Positions 1-7,344 of a stretch of DNA of 49,076 bases are shown here, in pieces. The first letter of the stretch is position 1. Every line of letters begins with the position of its first letter. The notes under the pieces are model-generated. The model had not been told where the DNA came from. It did no database searches and saw only the letters and a list, made by a program, of their open reading frames with translations. Made by a program: the position numbers and the translations under genes. The stretch is from an uncultured Bacilli bacterium. Its GTDB lineage: Bacteria > Bacillota_I > Bacilli_A > RF39 > UBA660. Where the stretch lies: positions 1 through 49,076 of the forward strand of contig CAKOSE010000005.1 of assembly GCA_934102055.1 (NCBI GenBank). Direction: 5' to 3'.

Positions 1-6
1 ACCTAG

Positions 7-120
7 TCTGATAAACAAGGAAATACGAATAATACTATAAGTATAAATAATACTGATAATATGGGAACATCCACTACATGCGGTTCGGGGAAAAAATATA
101 AGAATTGCTGTGGAAAGTAG
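7..120 (+). pseudogene. SEC-C zinc-tail gene fragment, left copy
   Basis: The frame ending at the TAG at 118-120 encodes an Asn/Thr-rich linker and then TTCGSGKKYKNCCGK, the SEC-C zinc motif found at the SecA C-terminus and in some other proteins; the first Cys of the usual CxC is Thr here. An in-frame TAG at 4-6 separates it from anything upstream, so it is a detached 3' end, not the end of a gene running in from the left. It matches a second fragment at 4374-4544: bases 29-80 equal 4453-4504 with two differences, while the zinc-motif codons differ mostly at silent positions. This suggests a recombination (att-like) site at the 3' end of a SEC-C gene. SecA as the parent is an inference. Confidence 0.65.
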
Positions 121-216
121 TATAAAATAAGAAAAAAGATGAATTAAAAAAGGTAACAAATTTGTTGTTTGTCAACCAATAAATAAAAATGTGGACGAAA
201 TTCATTGGAATTAAAG

Positions 217-246
217 GATGTCAACAAAATAAAATTTGTTGACATC
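217..246. repeat. Perfect 12-bp inverted repeat before the kinase gene
   Basis: The arms GATGTCAACAAA (217-228) and TTTGTTGACATC (235-246) are perfectly complementary with a 6-nt AT loop. T/A-rich sequence follows, so it could terminate transcription from the left, or act as an operator for the kinase gene at 287. The right arm contains TTGACA, but the TATAAT at 257-262 is only 12 nt away, too close for a normal promoter. The rest of 121-286 shows nothing codable. Confidence 0.6.
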
Positions 247-286
247 TATTTTAATTTATAATGAAAAAGTCTGAGGTGAAATAATT

Positions 287-1447
287 ATGGCAGTAAACAT
301 TGAATATTTTTTAAAGCAAAAGTATGATCAATATGGATTACAAGAAATGTTAAGAACAGAAGAATTATATAATGATATAAATAATAGATATTTAAAAAAA
401 CTATTTGCTATTCTACATCAAGAATTTAATCGTTTGTTTAGTTTTATGTATAAAAAAACAAATGGTCATTTTAATGCAAATGAGAGTAGAGAATTAGATG
501 AATACATAAAACTGTATGAAGATATGAAATATGTATTAAAAGAAACACCATTATCTTTTGAAATCGATAAAAGCTATGGTTCTTTTATAGAAGAATGTAA
601 AGGCTTTCTGGTTTTAAGTGGAGGTAGTGAAATTCCTAAAGATTTAAAAAAGATTCAATTAATTGAATATGAACCAATATTTATAATGACGAGATCTGTA
701 AAAATAGTAAATAGGATGGAAGAAAAACGATATCCTATTCATTTAATTGGCGAAGGTTCATACGCAAAAGTTTTTAAATATACAGATGAATTTTACAACA
801 AGACTTTTGTAATAAAGCAGGCAAAAAAAGATTTAAATCAAAAGGAGATGGAAAGATTTAAAAAGGAATATCAAATTTTAAAAGAATTAAAATCCCCTTA
901 TATTTTAGAAGTATATAGTTATGATGAAGAGAAAAACGAATATTATGCAGAATATGCTGATCAGACTTTATATGATTTTATAAATAAGAATAATAATAAC
1001 ATAACAAACGATATAAGAATTAATATAGTGTATCAACTATTTAAAGCTTTTTCTTATGTTCATAGAAAAGGATATCTTCACAGGGATATCAGTTTAACTA
1101 ATGTTTTATTAAAAAAATACGATGAAGTGATAATTGTAAAAATTTCAGATTTTGGTTTAGTAAAAGAAAAAAATAGTAATTTAACAAGTACAGATTCTGA
1201 TGTAAAGGGCTCATTAAATGATATCAATTTAGCTATTGTTGGTTTTAAGAATTATTCTATTGAATATGAAACATATGCACTGACAAGAGTTATATATTTT
1301 GTTATGACAGGTAAAACAAATCTAGAAAAAAATATTAATGAAAAATTAAAAGAGTTTGTATTAAAAGGTACAAATCATAATATTGATAGTCGTTTTAAAA
1401 GTATAAATGAAATGAAAGAATTCTTTAAACGAATAATTAATAACTAG
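287..1447 (+). CDS. Hanks-type Ser/Thr protein kinase with unknown N-terminal domain
   Basis: 386 residues, soluble, with no membrane segment or signal. The C-terminal half is a complete eukaryotic-like kinase domain: glycine loop GEGSYAKV near residues 155-162, ATP-binding Lys in VIK (177), catalytic loop HRDISLTN (265-272) and DFG (288-290), so it is expected to be active. The first ~145 residues match no family I recognise and may be the sensing part. A GAGGTG ribosome site precedes the ATG. The gene lies between a SEC-C repeat and a tyrosine recombinase and shares their A-rich codon use, so it is probably cargo of the mobile element. Lone cytosolic Hanks kinases on mobile elements sometimes act in phage defence; that role is inference only. 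Confidence 0.85.
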   Translation: MAVNIEYFLKQKYDQYGLQEMLRTEELYNDINNRYLKKLFAILHQEFNRLFSFMYKKTNGHFNANESRELDEYIKLYEDMKYVLKETPLSFEIDKSYGSFIEECKGFLVLSGGSEIPKDLKKIQLIEYEPIFIMTRSVKIVNRMEEKRYPIHLIGEGSYAKVFKYTDEFYNKTFVIKQAKKDLNQKEMERFKKEYQILKELKSPYILEVYSYDEEKNEYYAEYADQTLYDFINKNNNNITNDIRINIVYQLFKAFSYVHRKGYLHRDISLTNVLLKKYDEVIIVKISDFGLVKEKNSNLTSTDSDVKGSLNDINLAIVGFKNYSIEYETYALTRVIYFVMTGKTNLEKNINEKLKEFVLKGTNHNIDSRFKSINEMKEFFKRIINN

Positions 1448-1475
1448 GTGTAGTAAAAAATGCTACACTTTTTTT
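1446..1475 (+). terminator. Rho-independent terminator after the kinase gene
   Basis: A stem GTGTAG/CTACAC (1448-1453 with 1463-1468) encloses an A-rich loop and is followed by a run of seven T. It overlaps the kinase stop codon. An ATG inside it (1460) is in frame with the recombinase but has no ribosome site. Confidence 0.75.
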
Positions 1476-1516
1476 GTTGTAAAATTATAATGATCAAAAG
1501 AAAGGAAGATGATAAA

Positions 1517-2739
1517 ATGATCAATATAAGAAAAAGAGGTAAAGTATATCAATATTGTTTTGAAGCAGGAAAGGTAAATGGAAAAAGAAAACAAATAACT
1601 AAATCGGGCTTTAGAACTAAAAATGAAGCATTTATTGCAGGACAAAAAGCATATGATGAATTCATTAATGGTATAACTAATGTAGAGTGCAATATGCTGT
1701 ATGGAGATTATTTAGATTATTGGATGAAAGAGTATTTTGAAATAAACTATAAATATTCTACCGCAAAGAGATATAAAGAATCTTTTAAAAATATAAAAAA
1801 GGAATTAGGTAATTATAAATTATCAATTTTGACACCATATATTCTAAATCAGGCATTATTAAGGCTATATCAAACATTCAGTACAAAAGAGGCATTAAGA
1901 AACTATCAAAAAGTAATTAAAAGTTCATTAAGGGATGCAACATATTATTTTGGATTTATTCAGAATAATCCAGCAAGTTCTTTAGAAATACCAAGAGTAT
2001 TATCATTTGAACTAAAAAAAACGATATAGGTCATGTTTATAATAATGAAGAGATAAAACTTATCTTAAATAGATTTAAAAATAATAAAGTATTTATAACT
2101 GCATTCCTTACTGCTTATTATACAGGAATGAGAACAGGAGAAGTATTTGCATTAACTTGGAATGATATCGATTTAGATAATAGAATTATTAAAATAAGTA
2201 AAACAGTGTATGCCAAAGATAGAGAGGCAAATAGTAAATGGTATTTAGGTACCACTAAAACACTAGGTAGTCAAAGAGAAATTTATATATGTGATACCTT
2301 ATATTCAACTTTATTGAAATATAAAGAATTACAAAATAATCATAAGAAAGAATTTGGTGAAAATTATAAACACTATACTTTAGAAGAAGTTAAAAACAAA
2401 TATGGGAAGTTAGTGGAATATAAAATCGTAGAATGTAATTCCAAACATAATAGAGTAGAAATGGTGTTTACTAGAAAAGATGGAACTTATTCGGGAACAG
2501 ATATTATTAGGTATCCGTTTAAAATAATTCATCATGAATTAGGGATTCAATGTAGATTTTATGATTTAAGAGGAAGTTTCGCTACTGTTAGTTTAAGAAA
2601 TGGATGTGAAATAAAAGATATTGCTGAAGTATTAGGTCATAAAAGAATAGAAACAACTGAAAAATATTATATTTCTAGTACTGAAAATGATAAAATGAAT
2701 GTTATTATTAATTTTGATAAAAATCGTAATGATTTTTAA
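1517..2739 (+). pseudogene. Tyrosine recombinase (integrase), split by a frameshift
   Basis: Two adjacent frames make one phage/ICE-type integrase. The first part, from the ATG at 1517 (AAGGAAG site at 1502-1508), has an N-terminal arm-binding domain and a SAM-like core-binding domain. After the TAG at 2027-2029 the protein continues in the -1 frame with no stop from 2011 on, through TGMRTGE (catalytic Arg), YDLRGSFAT (the usual HxLR box with Tyr for His), LGHKRIETTEKYY (Gly-His and nucleophilic Tyr) to 2739. The break falls in eight A residues at 2014-2021. Either one A was lost, giving a dead gene, or the A-run is used for -1 frameshifting or polymerase slippage. It would catalyse integration and excision of the surrounding element. 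Family call strong, intactness uncertain. Confidence 0.88.
2014..2021 (+). other. A8 slippery run at the integrase frame change
   Basis: Zero-frame codons read CTA AAA AAA ACG ATA TAG. The heptamer A AAA AAA is a valid -1 slippage site, and after one -1 step the frame reads into the catalytic domain. Eight A is also enough for transcriptional slippage, and is a common place for one-base sequencing errors. Confidence 0.6.
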
Positions 2740-2808
2740 TTGGTTTCATTGTTAAAATAAGGTAATATTGGTATAATAAATATAATTATTTGACTCAAGG
2801 AGGTAAAA

Positions 2809-3834
2809 ATGGCAAAAGATTTAACAAATTCAAAAATAGATAGACAAAATATTTTAAATAATAACTTTGCAATAAATGAAATAGAAAAAGCATGTGATTT
2901 AAAAGGAATATTGTTTGAAGATAAAATTGCTTTTACAAAAGAACAAATAGCCTCTTTTTATGAAATTGATATAAGAACAGTTGAAAGATATTTAGAAGAA
3001 AATAAAGAGGAATTTAATGAAAATGGTTACGAAGTATTAAAAGGAACAAGGTTAAAGAGATTTATAGAAATTTTTAATAACCAAGGTACCGACATTAATG
3101 TCGGTACCATTCCAAAAGCAACCACAGTTTTAGGTGTTTTCGATTTTAGAGCCTTTTTGAATATGGGCATGCTATTAGTAGAAAGTGAAAAAGCAAAAAT
3201 TATTAGACAAAATATATTGGATATTGTTATTGATACAATAAATGTAAAAACTGGTGGAGCAACAAAGTATATTAATCAACGTGATGAAGATTTCATAAAT
3301 TCCTGGTTTGAAGAAGAAAATTATAGACGTGAATTTACAGATGCCTTGAAAAATTTTGTGGATATGGGTGATTTTAAATATCCTATATATACAGATAAAA
3401 TATATGAAAGTATATTTAGAGAAAAATCTGCTGAATATAGAAGAATATTAAAACTTGAAAAGAAAGATAAAACAAGAGATACTTTTTACTCTGAAATACT
3501 TGATTTAATTGCTTCTTACGAAAGTGGTCTTGCAGAAGTAATTGAGAATAAGAGTGTGGAATTAGGCAGAAAATTAACACCAGAAGAAACCGATAATGTT
3601 TTTTCTGATTTTGAAAAACAATCTCTTTATATTCCGTTAATTAATAAGGCACGAGTCAAAATGGCAAGCAGAGATTTAGCATTTAGAGATGCTCTTCATG
3701 TAAAATTAACTGACTATATTTCACCATTACAAGCTACAGAATATGAAAGATTTTTGGGTGAAAAAAGTGAAGATTTAAAAGAAAGATTAGAAGAAGCAAA
3801 AGATGTTTTTAAACGCTTGAAGGAGAGAGAGTAA
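2809..3834 (+). CDS. RhuM-like DNA-binding protein, probable antitoxin of the Doc pair
   Basis: 341 residues, A-rich codon use. Residues about 40-80 (FTKEQIASFYEIDIRTVERY) form a helix-turn-helix, followed by the conserved TTVLGVFDFRAFLNMGMLL stretch that places it near the RhuM/virulence-protein group. The C-terminal ~180 residues are helical and charged. Its TAA shares one base with the ATG of the Doc-like toxin gene, a typical toxin-antitoxin arrangement; this kind of DNA-binding protein is often found directly before death-on-curing toxins. AAGGAGG precedes the ATG. It probably represses its own operon and neutralises the toxin (inferred). A perfect 24-bp palindrome lies inside the gene at 3085-3108. 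Confidence 0.75.
   Translation: MAKDLTNSKIDRQNILNNNFAINEIEKACDLKGILFEDKIAFTKEQIASFYEIDIRTVERYLEENKEEFNENGYEVLKGTRLKRFIEIFNNQGTDINVGTIPKATTVLGVFDFRAFLNMGMLLVESEKAKIIRQNILDIVIDTINVKTGGATKYINQRDEDFINSWFEEENYRREFTDALKNFVDMGDFKYPIYTDKIYESIFREKSAEYRRILKLEKKDKTRDTFYSEILDLIASYESGLAEVIENKSVELGRKLTPEETDNVFSDFEKQSLYIPLINKARVKMASRDLAFRDALHVKLTDYISPLQATEYERFLGEKSEDLKERLEEAKDVFKRLKERE
3085..3108. repeat. Perfect 24-bp palindrome inside the RhuM-like gene
   Basis: The sequence GGTACCGACATT followed at once by its exact reverse complement, with no loop. It encodes GTDINVGT in a variable loop of the protein. It may be a chance product, a short inserted palindrome, or an intragenic operator for this DNA-binding protein. 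Confidence 0.7.
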
Positions 3835-4280
3835 TGTACTATATTACTAGTGAACAAGCTAAAAGCATTCATAAAACAACAATTGAAGTAAGTGGTGGAG
3901 GAATAACAGATATTATACATTTTGGACAGCTAGAATCAGTTTTACAAAATATTCAAAATGATGAATATTATCCTACGTTTGTAGATAAATTAACTCATTT
4001 ATTTTATTGCACTTGTCAGTTTCACTGTTTTGCTGATGGAAATAAGAGACTTGCTTTATCTTTAAGTACACAATTTCTTTTACTTAATGGTTATTTAAAA
4101 ATCGCTTCAAAATTTATTATAGATATGGAAAACATTAGTTATCATGTTGCAGCTGGAAAAATTAGTAAAGAATTCTTGCATGAAATATTTGAATCATATT
4201 TTGATGGAACTTTTGAATCAGAAACAATGAAGTTAAAAATTTATGAAGCAATAGCAGAAGATAGTTTAGTTAATATATAA
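3834..4280 (+). CDS. Doc/Fic-fold death-on-curing toxin
   Basis: 148 residues. The FIC-fold active site is HCFADGNKR, the death-on-curing form HxFxDxNKR with Lys-Arg rather than the Gly-Arg of AMP-transferring Fic proteins. The founding member, phage P1 Doc, phosphorylates elongation factor Tu; the same activity is likely here but not shown. Its start overlaps the stop of the RhuM-like gene by one base (TAATG), so the two are translationally coupled with the antitoxin candidate first. It is the last gene of the probable mobile element, where it could promote maintenance or abortive infection. Length fits Doc-family toxins. Confidence 0.85.
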   Translation: MYYITSEQAKSIHKTTIEVSGGGITDIIHFGQLESVLQNIQNDEYYPTFVDKLTHLFYCTCQFHCFADGNKRLALSLSTQFLLLNGYLKIASKFIIDMENISYHVAAGKISKEFLHEIFESYFDGTFESETMKLKIYEAIAEDSLVNI

Positions 4281-4341
4281 AGGATTAATCGTACATTGGA
4301 TAAAAAATAAAAATATGATATATTCATATCAAGTGAACGGA

Positions 4342-4358
4342 TGTGGACAATGTCCACA
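4342..4358. repeat. Short palindrome TGTGGACA-A-TGTCCACA
   Basis: Perfect 8-bp arms around one base, with a further GTCCAC 5 nt downstream. It lies just before the right SEC-C fragment. GTGGAC also occurs at 191-196, before the kinase gene. It may be a recombinase or excisionase arm site or an operator; nothing proves this. Confidence 0.5.
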
Positions 4359-4373
4359 ATAAGTCCACGTTAG

Positions 4374-4544
4374 ATAAATACTTATAGTACAGATAATATC
4401 ATAAATACAAATAATATAGATGACACCTTGTCCGATAAATAAAGAAATACTCATAATACTATAAGTATAAATAATACAGATAATATGGGAGCATCCACTA
4501 CATGTGGCAGTGGACGCAAGTATAAGCAGTGTTGTGGTAAATAA
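4374..4544 (+). pseudogene. SEC-C zinc-tail gene fragment, right copy
   Basis: In one frame, between a TAG at 4371 and the TAA at 4542-4544, the DNA encodes an Asn/Thr/Asp linker and then TTCGSGRKYKQCCGK, with one internal TAA at 4440. It is the counterpart of the fragment at 7-120. The zinc-motif codons differ mainly by silent changes, so the two copies were once under protein-level selection. A strong terminator follows at once, as expected for a native chromosomal gene end. It therefore looks like the displaced original 3' end (attR side) of a SEC-C gene, now silent. Confidence 0.65.
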
Positions 4545-4585
4545 GCTCGTAAAGTCTTATAAATAAAAGGCTTGCGAGCTTTTTG
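4544..4585 (+). terminator. Terminator behind the right SEC-C fragment
   Basis: The stem AGCTCG (4544-4549) pairs with CGAGCT (4575-4580), the inner arms adding AAG/CTT pairs, and five T follow. It probably belonged to the gene whose 3' end is preserved here. Confidence 0.75.
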
Positions 4586-4672
4586 CTACTTACAATTTTT
4601 AGACAATTTTACTTTGAAAAAGACGTTTAGATAAGTTTTAGATAAGTTTTTTGGTATAAAAAACACAAAATT

Positions 4673-4690
4673 AAATAACAAATGTTATTT
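4673..4690. promoter_or_regulatory. TetR operator, upstream copy
   Basis: AAATAACAAATGTTATTT, arms of 8 bp around AA. An identical copy lies 55 bp downstream (start to start), and the two bracket the tetR promoter. Confidence 0.75.
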
Positions 4691-4696
4691 TTTGTG

Positions 4697-4724
4697 TTGA
4701 CAAATTGAGAATATAGTGTATACT
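4697..4724 (+). promoter_or_regulatory. Promoter of the tetR-methyltransferase operon
   Basis: TTGACA (4697-4702), 16-nt spacer, TATACT (4719-4724). It lies between the two identical operators, with the second covering the expected start of transcription. Confidence 0.8.
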
Positions 4725-4727
4725 AAT

Positions 4728-4745
4728 AAATAACAAATGTTATTT
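4728..4745. promoter_or_regulatory. TetR operator, downstream copy
   Basis: An exact second copy of AAATAACAAATGTTATTT, starting 3 nt after the -10 box, where a bound repressor would block transcription start. Confidence 0.75.
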
Positions 4746-4768
4746 TATGCATTTGTGAGGTGATATTT

Positions 4769-5323
4769 ATGGCGAGAACAATTAAATATTCTAAAGAAGA
4801 TATATTAGAAAAAAGTGTTGATTTTATAAAAGAGTATGGTTACTCAAAACTAACAGCTAGAGAACTTGCTAAATATATAGGATGTTCAACTGGGCCAATA
4901 TTTAAAAACTATGAAAACTTTGATATGTATAAAGAAGATCTTAAATTTTATTTAAGAAAGGATTATTCTTCTTTTATATATAAATATGTAGATATAAAAG
5001 ATTATTTATACACAATAAGTTATGCATATGCTTTTTATGCTAAGAAAGAACCGAATATATTTTTTTCACTATTTATGGCTGATCTTGCTGGTTCTAGAAC
5101 AGTAAATGAAGTATTAAATACTGATAGAAACTTTGAAACAATTGAAGCAATGGTAAAACAATATAATATAACTTTAGAAGAAGCAAAAAGAGTATACCGT
5201 GAAGTAAGATTCTATACTCATGGTATAGCAACACAGTTATGTGTTAATAGTATTAAATTAACTGATAAGGAAATCGAGGACTTAATTAGAAATAATATAG
5301 AAATAAATTTAAGGGGGATTTAA
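4769..5323 (+). CDS. TetR-family transcriptional regulator
   Basis: 184 residues from the ATG at 4769, chosen because GAGGTG lies 7 nt upstream. Residues about 8-50 form the TetR helix-turn-helix (KLTARELAKYIGCSTGPIFKNYENFDMY, with the usual aromatic turn); the rest is an all-helical ligand-binding domain that I cannot assign to a ligand. Two identical palindromic operators flank its promoter, so autorepression is very likely. The stop is 2 nt before the methyltransferase start, so the two are one operon and the methyltransferase is the probable regulated function. A-rich codon use like the element to its left suggests recent acquisition. Confidence 0.9.
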   Translation: MARTIKYSKEDILEKSVDFIKEYGYSKLTARELAKYIGCSTGPIFKNYENFDMYKEDLKFYLRKDYSSFIYKYVDIKDYLYTISYAYAFYAKKEPNIFFSLFMADLAGSRTVNEVLNTDRNFETIEAMVKQYNITLEEAKRVYREVRFYTHGIATQLCVNSIKLTDKEIEDLIRNNIEINLRGI

Positions 5324-5325
5324 TT

Positions 5326-5958
5326 ATGAATTTGTATGAAAGAAATCAAAAACAAAGTGCATTTTTTAATGAAAAAATAGATTCTTATGATGAAATACAT
5401 AGTGCGTATATGGATATAAAAGGTACATTAGCTGATAATTTAGATAAAAATGTAAAAAGAATACTAGACTTAGGAGCAGGAACAGGACTAGAATTAATTC
5501 ATGTATTTGAATTATTTCCAAGTGCTGAAGTCACAGTCATAGATATTACCGAAAATATGCTTGAAGAATTAAAGAAAAGAAACTTTGCAGATCATGTAAT
5601 AACTATCTATGGAGATTTCTTTGAAGTTGAATTTGGAGACAATTATGATGCAGTTATATCTACTTCTGCGCTTCATCACTTTAAGAAAAATGAAAAACTA
5701 AAATTATATAGAAAAATATATAATTGTTTAAAAGAAAATGGTCAATTCATTAATTGTGATAAGATTGCTTTAACGCAAGAAATAGAAGATCAACAATTAT
5801 TTGAGCTTGAAAATAATGTGGAAAATTATAAACATGTAGATACACCTCTTACAGTAGGACATGAAAAAGAGGTATTGGAAAATGTTGGTTTTAAAGAAAT
5901 AACTGCAAGTGATGTTAATAGAAATGATTATTGTCTTATTAAAGCTAGAAAAATTTAA
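5326..5958 (+). CDS. Class I SAM-dependent methyltransferase
   Basis: 210 residues. Motif I ILDLGAGTGLELI (near residues 46-58), an acidic strand-2 end VTVIDITENML that binds the ribose of S-adenosylmethionine, and the motif IV-like STSALHHF support a Rossmann-fold small-molecule methyltransferase. The substrate is unknown. It follows the TetR gene by 2 nt and shares its operator-controlled promoter, so it is presumably induced by the regulator's ligand; detoxification of a small molecule is a fair guess, not shown. No membrane segment. Confidence 0.85.
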   Translation: MNLYERNQKQSAFFNEKIDSYDEIHSAYMDIKGTLADNLDKNVKRILDLGAGTGLELIHVFELFPSAEVTVIDITENMLEELKKRNFADHVITIYGDFFEVEFGDNYDAVISTSALHHFKKNEKLKLYRKIYNCLKENGQFINCDKIALTQEIEDQQLFELENNVENYKHVDTPLTVGHEKEVLENVGFKEITASDVNRNDYCLIKARKI

Positions 5959-6002
5959 AAAAATATAAGGATTGTTATGACTTGAGAAAGGCTAGATATA
6001 TT

Positions 6003-6050
6003 AGAAAATGGGAAATACTATTATACAAAAAATGGTATTTTCTTTTGTTT
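6003..6050 (+). terminator. Weak terminator-like hairpin after the methyltransferase
   Basis: AGAAAAT (6003-6009) pairs with ATTTTCT (6037-6043) across a long AT-rich loop and is followed by TTTGTTTT. Stem is AT-only at the base, so it is weak. Confidence 0.4.
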
Positions 6051-6090
6051 TAAATGAAAATGTAAAATTGAACTAAATTGATATATATTA

Positions 6091-6099
6091 TGCTATAAT
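6091..6099 (+). promoter_or_regulatory. Extended -10 promoter of the S66 peptidase gene
   Basis: TGCTATAAT, a TGn extension before a perfect TATAAT. No good -35 at 17 nt; a TTGAAC lies 20 nt upstream of the -10. Confidence 0.65.
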
Positions 6100-6156
6100 T
6101 ATATCAGAGGGTAATAGTGTTTAATGAATAAAGAAAAACAAATGGGAGTTGATAAT

Positions 6157-7236
6157 ATGATTAAGCCTCGAAATCTTAAGAATGGAGATAAAGTTGCAAT
6201 AGTTAGTTTATCAAGAGGTATTTTGGGTATGCCATTTTGTAAACATGAGTTAGATATTGCAATAAAAAGATTAAAAGAAATGGGACTTGTTCCTGTAATA
6301 ATGCCTAATGCTTTAAAAGATATGGATTATATTGAAAAGCATCCTGAGGCTAGAGCAAGTGATTTAAAGAAAGCGTTTATGGATGAAGATATTAAAATGA
6401 TAATTACTGCTATTGGAGGTGTGGATACGTATAAAACTATACCTTATTTGATGGATGATCAAGAATTTATTGAAGCGGTAAAGCATAATCCTAAAATATT
6501 TACAGGGTTTTCAGATACAACTAATAATCATTTAATGTTTAATAGAATTGGTTTATCCACTTTTTACGTGCCTTGTTTACTTGTTGATATTGCTGAACTT
6601 GATAATGATATGTTACCTTATACAAAAGAATATTTTGAAAAGTTTTTTTCGAGTGGAGAACCATATGAAATAAAATCTAGTTCTGTATGGTATAGTGATA
6701 GGAAAAGTTATGGGGTAGAGGAAATAGGAAAACCTAGAGTATCACATAAGGAAAAACATGGATTTGAGATATTAAATGGGAGTGGTGCCGTTACTGGCAA
6801 ACTATATGGTGGTTGTATTGAAAGTATTTATGATGCTTATACTGGTGATTTATTTGAGGATGAGCCAGCAATTTATGAAAAATATAATATTTTTCCTACT
6901 GATGATGAGTGGAAAGAAAAAGTGTTATTTTTGGAAACAAGTGAATCAATGGTTCTACCAGAAAAGCTTGAACAAATGTTGATGGAGTTTAAAAGAAGAA
7001 ACATACTTAAATTAGTTAGAGGTATTATTGTTGGTAAACCTATGGATGAGAAATATTATGATGAGTATAAAGATGTTTATAGAAAGGTTTTCGAGGATTT
7101 AGATACTCCTGTATTGTTTAATGTTAATTTTGGTCATTCTGTTCCAAGATGTATTATTCCTTATGATGCTGAAGCTACTATAGATTATGATAAAGGAAAG
7201 ATTTTTATAAATAGTAGGTTATTTGAAGAAGGTTAA
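6157..7236 (+). CDS. Peptidase S66 family (LD-carboxypeptidase / MccF-like)
   Basis: 359 residues from the ATG at 6157, preferred over the in-frame ATG at 6124 because GGGAG lies 8 nt before it and the family usually starts with a sequence like MIKPRNLKNGDKVAIVSLS. S66 enzymes use a Ser-Glu-His triad; the candidates are visible as GFSDTT (Ser), FLETSE (Glu) and FGHS (His). Members are either LD-carboxypeptidases, which trim the tetrapeptide of recycled peptidoglycan, or MccF-type proteins that cleave peptide-nucleotide antibiotics. The long insertion in the middle (SDRKSYGVEEIGKPRVSHKE region) resembles MccF-like members more, so self-immunity is possible. No signal peptide, so it acts in the cytosol. 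Confidence 0.85.
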   Translation: MIKPRNLKNGDKVAIVSLSRGILGMPFCKHELDIAIKRLKEMGLVPVIMPNALKDMDYIEKHPEARASDLKKAFMDEDIKMIITAIGGVDTYKTIPYLMDDQEFIEAVKHNPKIFTGFSDTTNNHLMFNRIGLSTFYVPCLLVDIAELDNDMLPYTKEYFEKFFSSGEPYEIKSSSVWYSDRKSYGVEEIGKPRVSHKEKHGFEILNGSGAVTGKLYGGCIESIYDAYTGDLFEDEPAIYEKYNIFPTDDEWKEKVLFLETSESMVLPEKLEQMLMEFKRRNILKLVRGIIVGKPMDEKYYDEYKDVYRKVFEDLDTPVLFNVNFGHSVPRCIIPYDAEATIDYDKGKIFINSRLFEEG

Positions 7237-7344
7237 AAAAATTATGATTTAAGCTAGATTCTTTGTGAAGATTTAAATATATTTGCTTAACCAAGAAATA
7301 TGAAGGTGAATTTATTTTGTAAGGTTGTAAAATAGGGAGATAAA

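Noticed and set aside
239..262. TTGACA with TATAAT before the kinase as a promoter
   Set aside because: Only 12 nt lie between the boxes, too short for sigma-70.
1460..1516. In-frame upstream start of the integrase at 1460
   Set aside because: It sits inside the terminator stem, lacks a ribosome site and codes a Phe/Cys run unlike integrase N-termini; the ATG at 1517 has AAGGAAG.
4381..4440. Third SEC-C linker repeat inside the right fragment
   Set aside because: The sequence resembles the Asn-rich linker loosely, but the AT-rich composition makes the match weak.
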